64,000 bases of DNA from Sporolactobacillus sp. CQH2019 (GCF_028765345.1 NZ_JARAJZ010000003.1:301595-365594); one strand, 5' to 3'; numbered from the stretch's first letter, positions 26,577 through 36,318 are shown. Numbers and translations: made by a program. The notes: generated by a model from the sequence alone, not told the origin.

Positions 26577-27845
26577 ATGAATAAAGAACAGTATCTGAAA
26601 CAGCGAAATGAGCTGATGGCTGCCGCACAGACCCTGATCAATGACGGAAAAGCTGCAGAAGCCAAAGCTAAAATGGAAGAGGTAAAAGCACTGGATAAGC
26701 AGTGGGATGATATCAAGCTGGAACAGGCGAATCTGGCTGCTCTGCAGAACAAAACAAAAGGCCTTGTACTGGAAAACAAGAGCGTAGCTGTTGAGGGGGC
26801 AAAGCAGGTGGGGAAAATTGAGGGAATCAAGCCGAAAGATGAATCTGGTCTTTACAAGGTCGCCTTTTACAAAAAACTGACTAACCGGTCCATGAATGCG
26901 GACGAAGAAAATATCTACAAAGCCAAAAATATTCAGCCACAGATTGGACAGCCCCAGAACGCATTTACCCACGATACAAGTAACACTGGTATCCTGATTC
27001 CTGAAACAGTGGCTACGGCTATCTGGAAGCGGGCTGAAGAGGCCTATCCGCTGTATGCCGATGCCCAGAAATTCGGCGTTTCCGGTAAATTCTCCATCCC
27101 GAAACACACAGGAATTGCCGCCGGTGACGCAAAGTGGTATGACGAACCGACACCGACAGAAGACGAGCAGAATACCTTTGGCACCTTTGACCTTGACGGC
27201 CGCGAGCTGTCGAAAGCCGCAACCGTGTCATGGAAACTGAAATCGATGGCCATGGATGCTTTTCTTCCGTTCCTGCAGAATGAGCTCGGCGATCGTTGCG
27301 GCGTTGCCCTCGGCTATGCAGCGGCACAGGGCAAAGGATCCACGGCAACACCTCCGGAACCGCGCGGCGTTGAAACGGCTCTGATTGCCCAGGCGGGTAC
27401 ACCGCAGATCGTGACCTACGATCCGGACAATGCAACGACACCGGTACCGCTGACCTATGACATGCTAGTCCAGGCGGTGGCTAAGCTGCATTCGTCTTAT
27501 GCAAACAGCGCTTCAATCTATGCCAACAATGCGACAATCTGGAATCAGCTGGCAACGCTTAAAGACAACACGGGACGCCCGCTGTTTATCCCAGACGTAA
27601 CGAGCGGCGGCGTCGGCCGGATCTTTGGCATGACCGTTAAGCCTGACGCGGGTCTCTCTGCTGGAAATATCCTGTTCGGCGCTACTCGTCAGGGCCTTAT
27701 CTTCAACGTCAACGAAGCGCTGTCTCTGGTTACTGAAGACCACGCCAAAGAGCGTACGACCGATTATGTGGTTTATGGTGTTGTTGACGGTGATGTTATC
27801 GACGAACAGGCCTTCGCGCTCATCCGCAATCTTCCGAATGCGTAA
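26577..27845 (+). CDS. Major capsid protein, HK97 fold
   Basis: 422 residues. N-terminal delta/scaffold domain, charged and coiled-coil-like (residues 1-90: KAKMEEVKALDKQWDDIKLEQANLAALQN), to be removed by the protease encoded just before. The HK97 core begins near the DTSNTGILIPETVATAIWK segment and contains FSIPKHTG, NSASIYANNATIWNQLATLKD and a late ERTTDYVVYGVVDGDVIDEQAFALIRN strand. Normal length for uncleaved HK97-type capsids. Confidence 0.94.
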   Translation: MNKEQYLKQRNELMAAAQTLINDGKAAEAKAKMEEVKALDKQWDDIKLEQANLAALQNKTKGLVLENKSVAVEGAKQVGKIEGIKPKDESGLYKVAFYKKLTNRSMNADEENIYKAKNIQPQIGQPQNAFTHDTSNTGILIPETVATAIWKRAEEAYPLYADAQKFGVSGKFSIPKHTGIAAGDAKWYDEPTPTEDEQNTFGTFDLDGRELSKAATVSWKLKSMAMDAFLPFLQNELGDRCGVALGYAAAQGKGSTATPPEPRGVETALIAQAGTPQIVTYDPDNATTPVPLTYDMLVQAVAKLHSSYANSASIYANNATIWNQLATLKDNTGRPLFIPDVTSGGVGRIFGMTVKPDAGLSAGNILFGATRQGLIFNVNEALSLVTEDHAKERTTDYVVYGVVDGDVIDEQAFALIRNLPNA

Positions 27846-27859
27846 GGGAGTGATGACAT

Positions 27860-28021
27860 ATGACCGGAATGGTGCTTAAACCTTTTCAGGATAAGAAAAC
27901 CGGTGAAATCTTCGAGATCGGGGATGAGTATTCTGCTGAGAGTAGAAGAATTAATGATCTCGCTAAAAAAGGTTTTGTCGCAAAGCCTTCCGCCCTGAGG
28001 GTGATTCCTGATGGCAACTGA
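27860..28021 (+). CDS. Small head-module protein
   Basis: 53 residues (MTGMVLKPFQDKKTGEIFEIGDEY, LAKKGFVAKPS). Lies between the capsid and connector genes with GGGAG upstream and overlaps the next gene. Small proteins of this type occur at this place in many HK97-type phages, sometimes acting as head decoration or connector accessory; the function here is unknown. Confidence 0.7.
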   Translation: MTGMVLKPFQDKKTGEIFEIGDEYSAESRRINDLAKKGFVAKPSALRVIPDGN

Positions 28022-28337
28022 TGTTCTGCTTCCTGATGTGAAAACGGCGCTTCGAGTAACTCATACGGCGCTTGATTCCGAGATTAATGACCTGATTCTG
28101 GCAGCCCGGAAGGACTTATTTTATAGCGGCGTGGGACAGGCGGTCTCAGAAGCTACTGACTCAATTGACCCGCTGATTAAGCGGGCCATTGTTGTATACT
28201 GCAAAGCAAACTTTCTGGACAATGTGGCCGATACGGAACGCTTTCAGCTGTCCTACGATCTTCTGAAAACGCATCTCGCACTGTCTGGTGATTATCAGGA
28301 TCCGGATACCACGACGACAGGGACGACGACGCCATGA
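28011..28337 (+). CDS. Head-tail connector, gp6-like
   Basis: 108 residues. All-alpha adaptor that binds below the portal ring: LLPDVKTALRVTHTALDSEINDLILAARKDL and IDPLIKRAIVVYCKANFLD are typical of the phage gp6/QLRG connector family. Thr/Asp-rich tail. Overlaps the preceding and following genes. Confidence 0.87.
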   Translation: MATDVLLPDVKTALRVTHTALDSEINDLILAARKDLFYSGVGQAVSEATDSIDPLIKRAIVVYCKANFLDNVADTERFQLSYDLLKTHLALSGDYQDPDTTTTGTTTP

Positions 28338-28636
28338 ACTATATTCTGTTCTTTCCTGTAATCACAGAAACGACCGATGAGCTTGGGCAGCCGACGCAAA
28401 CTGTTGACTATTCGCGGCAAATATTCTGCGACAGGAAGCCGATTCCGCAAAGCGAATTTTTCGCCGGCGGTCAGCAGGGAATAAAACCGGAAATCTGTCT
28501 GATCGTCGGGCAGTTCGACTATCAGAATGAGCAAACGGTGAAGTTTGAGGGCGTTGTCTACTCGATCTATCGGAAGTATGAAACGCATGACGAGACGATT
28601 GAGCTGTACTGCGAGGTGAGATCCGGTGCCCATTAA
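28334..28636 (+). CDS. Head-closure / head-tail joining protein
   Basis: 100 residues, beta-rich, SPP1 gp16-like: ITETTDELGQPTQTVDYSRQIFCDRKPIPQSEFFAGGQQG, ... YSIYRKYETHDETIELYC. Such proteins seal the connector until tail joining. Position in the connector cassette supports this. Confidence 0.8.
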   Translation: MNYILFFPVITETTDELGQPTQTVDYSRQIFCDRKPIPQSEFFAGGQQGIKPEICLIVGQFDYQNEQTVKFEGVVYSIYRKYETHDETIELYCEVRSGAH

Positions 28637-28976
28637 TCTAGCTGATGAAATCGCTCAGGCTTTGCAAGAATACACGGATGACGTGACTCAGGAACTCGAC
28701 GATGCAAAGGATAAAATCTCGAAAGAGGCTGTTTCCGAGCTAAGGACGACGAGTCCGAAAAAGACCGGAGACTATGCAAAAGGCTGGACTCGGAAGAAAA
28801 CAAAATATGGTTATGTCGTCCATAACCGGACCGATTATCAACTGACGCATCTGCTAGAGTATGGACATGCAAAGCGTAACGGCGGTCGTGTGCGGGCTTA
28901 TCCGCACATCGCACCGGTTGAACAGAAAGTGATTGATAAGTTTACCAGCGCGTCGGAGAAAGCGGTGAGGGGATGA
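28626..28976 (+). CDS. HK97 gp10-family tail-component protein
   Basis: 116 residues from a GTG start overlapping the previous gene. SKEAVSELRTTSPKKTGDYAKGWTRKKTKYGYVVHNRTDYQLTHLLEYGHAKRNGGRVRAYPHIAPVEQK is the gp10/HK97 tail-component signature (LLEYGHAKRNGG). It takes part in joining the tail tube to the head. Confidence 0.9.
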   Translation: MPINLADEIAQALQEYTDDVTQELDDAKDKISKEAVSELRTTSPKKTGDYAKGWTRKKTKYGYVVHNRTDYQLTHLLEYGHAKRNGGRVRAYPHIAPVEQKVIDKFTSASEKAVRG

Positions 28977-29308
28977 CACTTGCTGAACTCTATCAGATTC
29001 TTTTGCAGACCGGGAAACCGGTCTTTTATTCACACTGGATGCCGTCTCAGCAGTATCCGGTATGTCCTCCTCCGCCGTTTATTTGCTATTGGGTGCCGGA
29101 TTCTCCAAACATGATTGCCGACGATAGGGTATATCAGAAAATCGACTATGTCGAGATTGAACTCTATACCGATAAGAAAGATCCGGCAACCGAGGCTATT
29201 CTGGAACAGCTGCTAGATGACAACGACATTGCTTATACCTCATCTGAGGTCTGGATTGATACAGAAAAGCTTTTTGAAAAAATTTATGAAGTGGAGTTGA
29301 TTCGATAA
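28973..29308 (+). CDS. Tail terminator / tail completion protein
   Basis: 111 residues: TLAELYQILLQTGKPVFYSHW, PPFICYWVPDSPNM, YVEIELYTDKKDPATEAILEQLLD, the pattern of gpU/gp17-like tail completion proteins that cap the tail tube. Adjoining genes overlap by 4 bases and 1 base, as expected for the connector cassette. Confidence 0.8.
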   Translation: MTLAELYQILLQTGKPVFYSHWMPSQQYPVCPPPPFICYWVPDSPNMIADDRVYQKIDYVEIELYTDKKDPATEAILEQLLDDNDIAYTSSEVWIDTEKLFEKIYEVELIR

Positions 29309-30117
29309 TGCCTGAAAATAAGGTAAGATATGGCCTGCGAAATGCGCATTATTCTAAAATCACCGAAAACGCAGACGGAACCCTTTCTTTTGGTATTCCG
29401 AAGCCGCTACCCGGTTCTGTCAATCTGACATTGACGGCCAGTGGCGACCCGATTCAGTTTTTTGCAGATGACACGACTTATTACCAGGAAGACACAAATA
29501 ACGGCTACGACGGAAAGTTTGAACTTTCTCGACTGACAGAGGACTTCCGCAAAGATTGTCTGGGTGAGACGAATAATGGCGAGGCCATGATTGAAAACGC
29601 GGATAGTCACGGAAGCAAATTCGCGCTGCTGTTTGAATTTCAGGGCGATAAGAAAGCGACTCGCCATGTTGTTTATTATTGCTCGGCAAGCCGTCCGGAG
29701 CAGGCTAGTGCGACGAAATCGGACAAGACAGAAGTCCAGACGACGACGCTTGAATTTACGTCCGCTCCGCGCCCCGATAACCGGATCGTTAAGGCGAATA
29801 CGTCAAGCACGGTTTCGGATGCAGTATATAACGGCTGGTATGATGCTGTTTATGAGCCGACGCTCGTCCCTGCCACCGGACTGACGCTCGTTCCGGATAC
29901 AATTAGTCTGGCCATTGGGGCAATCCAGCAGCTGGCGGCAACGGTCAGCCCGGCTAATGCGACGAACCGTAATGTCACCTACCTTTCCAGTGACCCGACC
30001 ATTGCGACGGTATCAGATACAGGTCTTATTACTGCAGTCGCTGTAGGGTCGGCAACGATCACAGCGAAGACTGCCGATGGAAGCTTCACCGATACCTGCG
30101 CTGTGACTGTGGCATAA
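29308..30117 (+). CDS. Major tail protein with C-terminal Ig-like (Big2) domain
   Basis: 269 residues. The N-terminal 185 residues are the tube protein (KVRYGLRNAHYSKITENADGTLSF, KPLPGSVNLTLTASGD, AVYNGWYDAVYEP). The C-terminal 80 residues form a bacterial Ig-like group 2 domain (TGLTLVPDTISLAIGAIQQLAATVSPANATNRNVTYLSSDPTIATVSDTG in pieces). Ig-like domains on tail tubes decorate the surface and may bind host glycans weakly. Confidence 0.92.
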   Translation: MPENKVRYGLRNAHYSKITENADGTLSFGIPKPLPGSVNLTLTASGDPIQFFADDTTYYQEDTNNGYDGKFELSRLTEDFRKDCLGETNNGEAMIENADSHGSKFALLFEFQGDKKATRHVVYYCSASRPEQASATKSDKTEVQTTTLEFTSAPRPDNRIVKANTSSTVSDAVYNGWYDAVYEPTLVPATGLTLVPDTISLAIGAIQQLAATVSPANATNRNVTYLSSDPTIATVSDTGLITAVAVGSATITAKTADGSFTDTCAVTVA

Positions 30118-30130
30118 GGAGCGATTAAAT

Positions 30131-30478
30131 TTGGAAAAAACAATAACGATTGATGGAAAAAGCGTCCGGTTGAAAACGTCGGGCGCTTTTCCTTTGCGTT
30201 TTAAGGCCCAGTTTCATGAAGACTTCTTCTCAAAATTAATGGGGATGACAGCCTTTGAGAAGCTGGGAAAGAAGAAAAAACTGACTCCGGACGATTTAGC
30301 CCAGGTTGATTTTGACATTTTTTATGATCTTGTCTGGACGATGGCCAAGACAGCTGATCCTTCTATTCCGGAGCCGATGACCTGGCTGGATGGCTTCGAG
30401 ACGTTCCCCATTGTGGAAATTATCCCTGAGATTCAGGATATGCTGACGTCGATGGTACAGACCAAAAAAAACGTATAA
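30131..30478 (+). CDS. Tail assembly chaperone (gpG-like)
   Basis: 115 residues from a TTG start with AAGGAGCG upstream. Chaperone that binds the tape-measure protein during tail assembly. VRLKTSGAFPLRFKAQFHEDFFSKLMGMTAF and DLAQVDFDIFYDLVWTMAKTADPSI fit the Bacilli gpG group. The gene ends at a slippery sequence that gives a longer product by -1 frameshifting. Confidence 0.85.
   Translation: MEKTITIDGKSVRLKTSGAFPLRFKAQFHEDFFSKLMGMTAFEKLGKKKKLTPDDLAQVDFDIFYDLVWTMAKTADPSIPEPMTWLDGFETFPIVEIIPEIQDMLTSMVQTKKNV
30466..30472 (+). promoter_or_regulatory. Programmed -1 ribosomal frameshift site
   Basis: Heptamer A AAA AAC (30466-30472) in the zero frame, within a run of eight A, five codons... two codons before the gpG stop (30476-30478). 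It fits X XXY YYZ exactly. Slipping back one base opens a frame to 30696. Confidence 0.85.
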
Positions 30479-30696
30479 AGGAACAAGATACTGACGATCC
30501 GATCACGACTGAACAGTACCTTGTTCTTTGTTATAAAACCGGATTGACGCGGGCGGATTTGGACGACATAGAGATTGGCGGAGCGCTTGATTACGTAAAT
30601 GAGTACGTCGACATGATGCAGCAGTCAGACGATCCGGATAGTAACAGTAATAGCAATACACGCGATGCGACACAGGCAGACTTTGATCAATTTTAA
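30472..30696 (+). CDS. Frameshift extension of the tail assembly chaperone (gpGT-like)
   Basis: The -1 frame after the slippery site encodes 74 further residues (RIKEQDTDDPITTEQYLVLCYKTGLTRADLDDIEIGGALDYVNEYVDMM in pieces, ending DATQADFDQF). No start codon serves it, so it is made only as a fusion of about 188 residues with gpG, as in lambda gpG/gpGT and most long-tailed phages. Directly upstream of the tape-measure gene. Translated coordinates begin with the CGT codon at 30472. Confidence 0.88.
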   Translation, partial: RIKEQDTDDPITTEQYLVLCYKTGLTRADLDDIEIGGALDYVNEYVDMMQQSDDPDSNSNSNTRDATQADFDQF

Positions 30697-30714
30697 CAGA
30701 CGGGAGGTAGAAGC

Positions 30715-33700
30715 ATGGCCGGACGAATTAAAGGCATAACGATTGAAATTGACGGGTCAACAGTCGGATTGCAAAAGGCTTTGTCTTCCGTCAATGCTCA
30801 GGCAAACAGGCTACAGTCCGAATTGCGAGATACCGAACGTCTGCTGAAATTTAACCCGGGGAATATCGACCTAGTCGCGCAGAAGCAGAAGATCCTGACG
30901 GCGCAGATTGAAGCGACACGGAACAAGCTGAATCAGCTGAAGTCTGCACAGTCTCAGGTTGAACAGCAGTTTGCTTCCGGAAAAATCGGCGAATCTCAGT
31001 ATCGCGGTTTTCAGCGTGAAGTCATTAATACCGAACAGAAGCTGCGGGATCTTGACGGGAAACTGAAAACGACGAATACCGAACTCGCAAACAATGGCCG
31101 GGCGGCTGGAAAATTGTCTCAGGACTATAAAAAAGCCTTCGATGACGCTAAAAAGTCCTCAGACAATACCTTTAATAGTTTAAAATCTGCCGGTAGTACC
31201 GTAACGGTTGCCGGTGCGGGCATGGCTGCCGGTCTCGGTCTGGTTGTCAAAAGTGCTGCAGACTTTGACCAGGCAATGGCCAATGCTTATTCAGTCATGG
31301 CTCCGGATGAAGTCAATAAGTTCAAAGGCGCTCTGCAGGATCTGGCTATTCAGATGGGCGCCAAGACAAAATATTCGGCCACTGAGGCGGCAAATGGTAT
31401 TGGAGAGCTGCTGAAAGCCGGCGTGTCGGTCACAGACATCATGCATGGCGGTTTGAAAGGTGCCCTTGACTTGGCGACTGCCGGCGACTTGAATCTGGCT
31501 GACGCGGCTCAGATCGCTTCGACAGCTCTGAACGCCTTTAAAAATGATAATTTGTCTGTGGCACAGGCTGGGAATATTCTTGCCGGCGCAGCCAATGCAT
31601 CAGCCACTGATGTAAGTGAACTGCAGTTTGGCTTGTCTGCCGTCTCTGCCGTTGCCTCTGGTGCTGGATTTACGTTTAAAGATACGGCGACGGCTCTGGC
31701 AGAATTTGCGCAGAACGGATTGAAAGGACAGGATGCCGGAACTTCGCTGAAAACGATGCTGCTGAATCTACAGCCGCAGAGCAAAGCAGCTGCAAATGAA
31801 ATGAAGCAGCTAGGCATTATCACAAAAAGCGGATCAAATGAGTTTGTCGGGGCGAACGGGAAGTTTAAGAGCCTGTCCGACATCTCGCAGATCCTGCAGG
31901 ACCGTCTGAAAGGGCTCACGCTTGCGCAACAGCAGCAGGCACTGAAGACGATGTTCGGTACTGATGCTGTCCGTGCAGCCAACATCATGATGCATGAAGG
32001 CGCCAAGGGTGCCACTGATATGTCTACGGCGATGGGTAAAGTGACCGCGGCAGATGTGGCCGCCCAGAAGATGAATACCTTCAGCGGCGCTGTCGAACAG
32101 CTGAAAGGATCGCTGGAAACAGCAGGTATTTCACTCGGAAATGCACTGCTTCCGGCTTTGAAAGTTGTTGTCCAGGTCGTCCAGTCTGTCATAGATGGAT
32201 TTAATAAGTTATCGCCTGGAATGAAGTCTTTTATCGCCATTGGTGCGGCGGTGACAGCGGCTCTGCTCCTGCTTATCGGACCGATTTTGTTATTAATCGG
32301 GGCGCTTCCGGCCTTAATGGCTGGATTTACCGCGCTTGCCGGTCCAGTTGGCGTGATAATCGGAATTGTCGCTGCGGTTATAGCTGTAATTGTTGGCTTA
32401 ACGGTAGCCTTTACAACGCTATACAACAGGAACCAGGCTTTCCGAAATGGCGTGATTGCCATCTGGCAATCAATTCAGGCAGCAGCTACAGTTGTCTGGA
32501 ACGCAATTATAAATGTGATCCGACAGGTCATGGCTGCCGTTCTTCCGTTTGTCATGGCAATATGGAACCAAATCAGGGCCTTCTGGCAGCAGAACGGCGC
32601 GATGATTATGCAGGCGACGATGAATGTATGGAATGTGATCAGTACGATCATTCGTACCGTGATGACAATTATTATGTCGATTATGCGCCTGATCTGGCCA
32701 GTTATTCGCGTTTTAATTGTGTCCACATGGGACGCAATCAAGAATACGATTCAGGGCGCTGTGACCGTGATCATGTCGATTATTCAGATCTTCGCGGCAC
32801 TGTTTACTGGAAACTGGGGCAAACTTTGGTCTGGCATCAAGAACCTGCTCTCCGGCTCACTGCAGCTGATCTGGGGGCTGATTAATCTGTTCTTTGTATC
32901 TAAACTTCTTGCGCCATTGAGAGCGTTTGGCGGGCTTGCTGGTGGCTTTATACGTGGTGCCTGGAATCTGATCAAATCAATCTTTATGGGCGCCCTTAAC
33001 GGAATCAGGAGTTTCGTAACCGGTGGCTTTAGCGCTTATGTACGACTTGCACGATCTGGTATGAGCGGAATATCATCAATCATCCGGTCCGTTTGGAACG
33101 TGATCAGAAGCGTTTTTTCTGGGGCGATCAATGGCATACGGGGCGCAGTATCCGGCGGATTTAATGTGATCCGCGCTATCGTTAGCGGCGTCATGGGCGG
33201 CATACGTGGTTTTATCTCCGGCGTATGGAGCGGAATAAGGGGAACTATATCCGGAGCCGTCAACGGCGCCAGGGGAGCTGTCAGCGGTGCTTTCAATGCG
33301 ATGCGCAGTGTCGTCAGCAGTGTCATGAGCGGCGTACGCGGTGCCGTCTCTCGGGGCTGGAATGCGGCAATTGGATTTCTACGCGGAATCAATCTCTGGA
33401 ATATTGGAAAAAACATCATCCAGGGCCTGGTCAATGGTATCGGATCAATGGCTGGCGCTGTCTGGGACGCGGTGAAACGGGTTGCCGGCGGCATCAAATC
33501 GAAGATCATGAGCATGCTCGGCATCCACTCGCCATCGAAGGTCATGGCATGGGTTGGCCAAATGACCGGGCAAGGCCTGGTCAATGGTATTGCTGGAATG
33601 GCGGGTTCTGTTTCGTCTGCGGCCGGACAGCTGGCACAGGCCGCGGTACCGTCAATTCCGGCAGTAACCGCTCCATCAGTAACTGGATCAAGCGCTGTCG

Positions 33701-33882
33701 ATAACTCGTCGCTGTCTGGATCCAATTCGGCAGTGGTCAATCTTCTCCAGCAGCAGAATGATTTACTGATGAAATTGCTTGTTAAGCCGAGCGACGTGAT
33801 AATCGACAAAAAAGCCATGGAGTCGACGGTTAGCCGGCTTCAGGCTCAGCGCTTGAATCAGTTAGCGTATATGAGGGGCTGA
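30715..33882 (+). CDS. Tail tape-measure protein
   Basis: 1055 residues, sets tail length and is ejected with DNA. N-terminal coiled coil (residues 15-140), TP901 core (SAADFDQAMANAYSVMAPDE, GAKTKYSATEAANGIGELLKAGVS), several hydrophobic segments (about 505-565 and 590-760) expected for membrane passage, then a Gly/Ser/Ile-rich repeat region (about 770-880: GAINGIRGAVSGGFNVIRAIVSG type) and C-terminal LGIHSPSKVMAWVGQMTGQGLVNGI. At about 3 residues per nm this length predicts a long flexible (siphovirus) tail. Confidence 0.95.
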   Translation: MAGRIKGITIEIDGSTVGLQKALSSVNAQANRLQSELRDTERLLKFNPGNIDLVAQKQKILTAQIEATRNKLNQLKSAQSQVEQQFASGKIGESQYRGFQREVINTEQKLRDLDGKLKTTNTELANNGRAAGKLSQDYKKAFDDAKKSSDNTFNSLKSAGSTVTVAGAGMAAGLGLVVKSAADFDQAMANAYSVMAPDEVNKFKGALQDLAIQMGAKTKYSATEAANGIGELLKAGVSVTDIMHGGLKGALDLATAGDLNLADAAQIASTALNAFKNDNLSVAQAGNILAGAANASATDVSELQFGLSAVSAVASGAGFTFKDTATALAEFAQNGLKGQDAGTSLKTMLLNLQPQSKAAANEMKQLGIITKSGSNEFVGANGKFKSLSDISQILQDRLKGLTLAQQQQALKTMFGTDAVRAANIMMHEGAKGATDMSTAMGKVTAADVAAQKMNTFSGAVEQLKGSLETAGISLGNALLPALKVVVQVVQSVIDGFNKLSPGMKSFIAIGAAVTAALLLLIGPILLLIGALPALMAGFTALAGPVGVIIGIVAAVIAVIVGLTVAFTTLYNRNQAFRNGVIAIWQSIQAAATVVWNAIINVIRQVMAAVLPFVMAIWNQIRAFWQQNGAMIMQATMNVWNVISTIIRTVMTIIMSIMRLIWPVIRVLIVSTWDAIKNTIQGAVTVIMSIIQIFAALFTGNWGKLWSGIKNLLSGSLQLIWGLINLFFVSKLLAPLRAFGGLAGGFIRGAWNLIKSIFMGALNGIRSFVTGGFSAYVRLARSGMSGISSIIRSVWNVIRSVFSGAINGIRGAVSGGFNVIRAIVSGVMGGIRGFISGVWSGIRGTISGAVNGARGAVSGAFNAMRSVVSSVMSGVRGAVSRGWNAAIGFLRGINLWNIGKNIIQGLVNGIGSMAGAVWDAVKRVAGGIKSKIMSMLGIHSPSKVMAWVGQMTGQGLVNGIAGMAGSVSSAAGQLAQAAVPSIPAVTAPSVTGSSAVDNSSLSGSNSAVVNLLQQQNDLLMKLLVKPSDVIIDKKAMESTVSRLQAQRLNQLAYMRG

Positions 33883-33886
33883 TCGC

Positions 33887-34714
33887 ATGGCAGAAACATT
33901 AATTATTGAAAAACTGGATGGGACAAAAAAGGCTGTCACGGATATTAAAGGCGCGCATCTCCTCAGCGTTCGCGATATGGGCCCACAGCCTGCGACGGAT
34001 TATGGTCAGATGTCCGGCGTAGACGGACGGCAGGATAATGGGACGACTTTTGATCTTCGGATCATTGAGGCTGATTTTCTCTATTCCGGTACAGACCGCT
34101 GGGACTATGCGCTAGCCATGCGCGCGATATGGGCAGAAATATTTGATTATGACCCGTTTTATATCAGCTGGTCACGGATGCCGGGATTCCGCTACTTAGT
34201 CAAATGCAAACCGTTCGAGTTTACGAAAATAGGTAATCTTCGATCCGGGACATTCACGATACAGTTTGAAGCCTTTCGGGGTTTCGCTGAAAGCCAGGGA
34301 CGCACGGATATTGACCCGATCAATATGCAGTCCGAAAAATATCAGATGATCGGCCAGGGCTTCCCGATGGATGAAGACCTAATCTATCACCACACGGAAA
34401 GCAGTTTCCGGATATTTAACGCCGGGAATGTCCGAGTTAACCCACGATTTCACTTCTGCCTGATAAGCATAAAAGGGACAGGCAGCCCGATACTGACGAA
34501 CCAGACAACCGGAGAAGTTTTTCAGTATTTTCCGGCGCTATCCTCCGGCGATGAGTTGACGATCGACGGTATTTATCCGAAGTTAAACGGCGTCAGCTGT
34601 GGTCGTGATACCAATCATGGGCTGATCAGTATGGCGCCTGGCTGGAATGATATGCAGCTATCCGGACTCACAAATCCGGAGTCAACTTTTGGATTTTATT
34701 TTCTATATAAGTGA
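33887..34714 (+). CDS. Distal tail protein (Dit-like)
   Basis: 275 residues. Hub at the tail tip that connects tube and receptor-binding machinery: LRIIEADFLYSGTDRWDYALAMRAIWAEIFDYDPFYISWSRMPGFRYLVKCKPFEF in pieces, and a C-terminal galectin-like part (FHFCLISIKGTG... LTNQTTGEVFQYF). Placed between tape measure and Tal as usual for siphoviruses. Confidence 0.85.
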   Translation: MAETLIIEKLDGTKKAVTDIKGAHLLSVRDMGPQPATDYGQMSGVDGRQDNGTTFDLRIIEADFLYSGTDRWDYALAMRAIWAEIFDYDPFYISWSRMPGFRYLVKCKPFEFTKIGNLRSGTFTIQFEAFRGFAESQGRTDIDPINMQSEKYQMIGQGFPMDEDLIYHHTESSFRIFNAGNVRVNPRFHFCLISIKGTGSPILTNQTTGEVFQYFPALSSGDELTIDGIYPKLNGVSCGRDTNHGLISMAPGWNDMQLSGLTNPESTFGFYFLYK

Positions 34715-34725
34715 GGTGAACGACT

Positions 34726-36318
34726 TTGGATGATTTGCTGGTTAACGATGGGACAAACGAAGAAATTTTAATCGATTATGATCCGGCCAGCCTGACTGAA
34801 GAATGGCAGAAAAACTCAGCCTGGTCGCTCAGCCTTACTGCACTAAAGACAGCCCGAAATTCGATCACTTACGCCATGCTGAAAAATGAATCCAAGATCA
34901 TCTACCAGGGACAGCAGTTTGTCATTAATCATACTGACCCGAAGGGCACAGGTCCGTTGTCTACGATAGATATTTCGGCACCGCATATTTATTTTACCTG
35001 CCAGGACCATCGGCAGTACGATAAGCAGTCAAAAATATGGTCAATTGATGAAGCGATGGATTGGGCTTTTGGCGGAAATGTGCACGGCTTCACCTGGGAG
35101 ACTGTCGGAAGCTTTCCGACAGTACAGATCGACAATTTTGGCGACGCGAATGCCCTATCTATGCTTAGCGATATTCTTTCAAAGTTTGGCGGCGTCCTCG
35201 AAGCTGATAACAAGCATCTGATCATCTATTCAGAAGCTGAGTGGGGCATGATGACCGATAAGCAAATCAGGTATCAGTACAACACAGACGAAGTTCAGAT
35301 GTCGATTGATACAAGCGCCATAAAAACGGTCATTCGCGGCTATGGAAAACAGAATGAAGACGGGTCCTATGTGTTTCCTCCGGTTACCTATGAAAGCCCG
35401 AATATTGGTATATATGGTGAACGCCATGCTGACCCGATCAGAGATGACCGGTTTACAAATGAGGATTCGATGCGTGCCTACTTGCCGTCGCAGCTCAATG
35501 ATGAGCCGGATGTCAGCATCACGGCTCCACTGAAGGTGAAAGAAGACGTGCAGCGCGGTGAGCACCGACTGCTGATCTATGAGCCGATGGATCTGGATAT
35601 CGATGTCCAGATTATTGCCTATAAAAAATATCCGGCCGTGAATAAACCGCCGGAAGTCACATCATCAAATACCGTTAAAGACGCGGTCAATGTCATGTCT
35701 GGATTTTCGGCCGCGGCTAGTACGGTTAATAAGGTGATCGACAGCAGCGGGTCAATTAAAGACACAGCGTTAAGTCCAACGGTATCGGAATCTGTTATAA
35801 AAATCAATGATTTAACTACTCCGGATGGAAAACTCGATCTGACCAAGTCTGAGGGAAAGCTGCAGGAAGATCAATCACAGATTGGACCGGGTACAACATT
35901 TGCGGCTGGATATGATCCAAGTCAGATTAATATCCCTTACTACGATCTTGCGACAGGAAGCAGCGACGGATTGCTTTCATCCGATGATAAAAACAAACTT
36001 GATGACATACCTGGACAAGGTAATGCGCTAAACGTTACTGCTACAGATAAAGGATTGGCTTTCCCGGAGATGTATAAGACTTGGAACAGCATTCCAAAAG
36101 ATACGAATTGGGCGATCACTTTAGTCACACTTACGGATCCCGGTTTGATGGCACCTATCGATAAAAAATATCTTAATCTGCTCAAAAGTTGGACAAGTGA
36201 TCCAGACATTGTGCCACAAATATTTAATCCAACCGTTAAGCCCGACGGAATGATTGATATGCCACTCGCTGATTGGATAAAGAGTCTAAATGATCGAATA
36301 ACCGCCTTAGGAGGTTGA
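34726..36318 (+). CDS. Tail-tip protein (Prophage_tail / Tal-like)
   Basis: 530 residues from a TTG start (GTGAGGTG upstream). N-terminal about 350 residues match the prophage endopeptidase tail family (SAWSLSLTALKTARNSITYAML, AMDWAFGGNVHGFTWE, FGGVLEADNKHLIIYSEAEWG, TSAIKTVIRGYGKQ). The C-terminal part (about 360-530) is Ser/Thr/Asp-rich and looks like an attachment linker for the next tail protein. No peptidase catalytic motif is obvious here. Confidence 0.85.
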   Translation: MDDLLVNDGTNEEILIDYDPASLTEEWQKNSAWSLSLTALKTARNSITYAMLKNESKIIYQGQQFVINHTDPKGTGPLSTIDISAPHIYFTCQDHRQYDKQSKIWSIDEAMDWAFGGNVHGFTWETVGSFPTVQIDNFGDANALSMLSDILSKFGGVLEADNKHLIIYSEAEWGMMTDKQIRYQYNTDEVQMSIDTSAIKTVIRGYGKQNEDGSYVFPPVTYESPNIGIYGERHADPIRDDRFTNEDSMRAYLPSQLNDEPDVSITAPLKVKEDVQRGEHRLLIYEPMDLDIDVQIIAYKKYPAVNKPPEVTSSNTVKDAVNVMSGFSAAASTVNKVIDSSGSIKDTALSPTVSESVIKINDLTTPDGKLDLTKSEGKLQEDQSQIGPGTTFAAGYDPSQINIPYYDLATGSSDGLLSSDDKNKLDDIPGQGNALNVTATDKGLAFPEMYKTWNSIPKDTNWAITLVTLTDPGLMAPIDKKYLNLLKSWTSDPDIVPQIFNPTVKPDGMIDMPLADWIKSLNDRITALGG

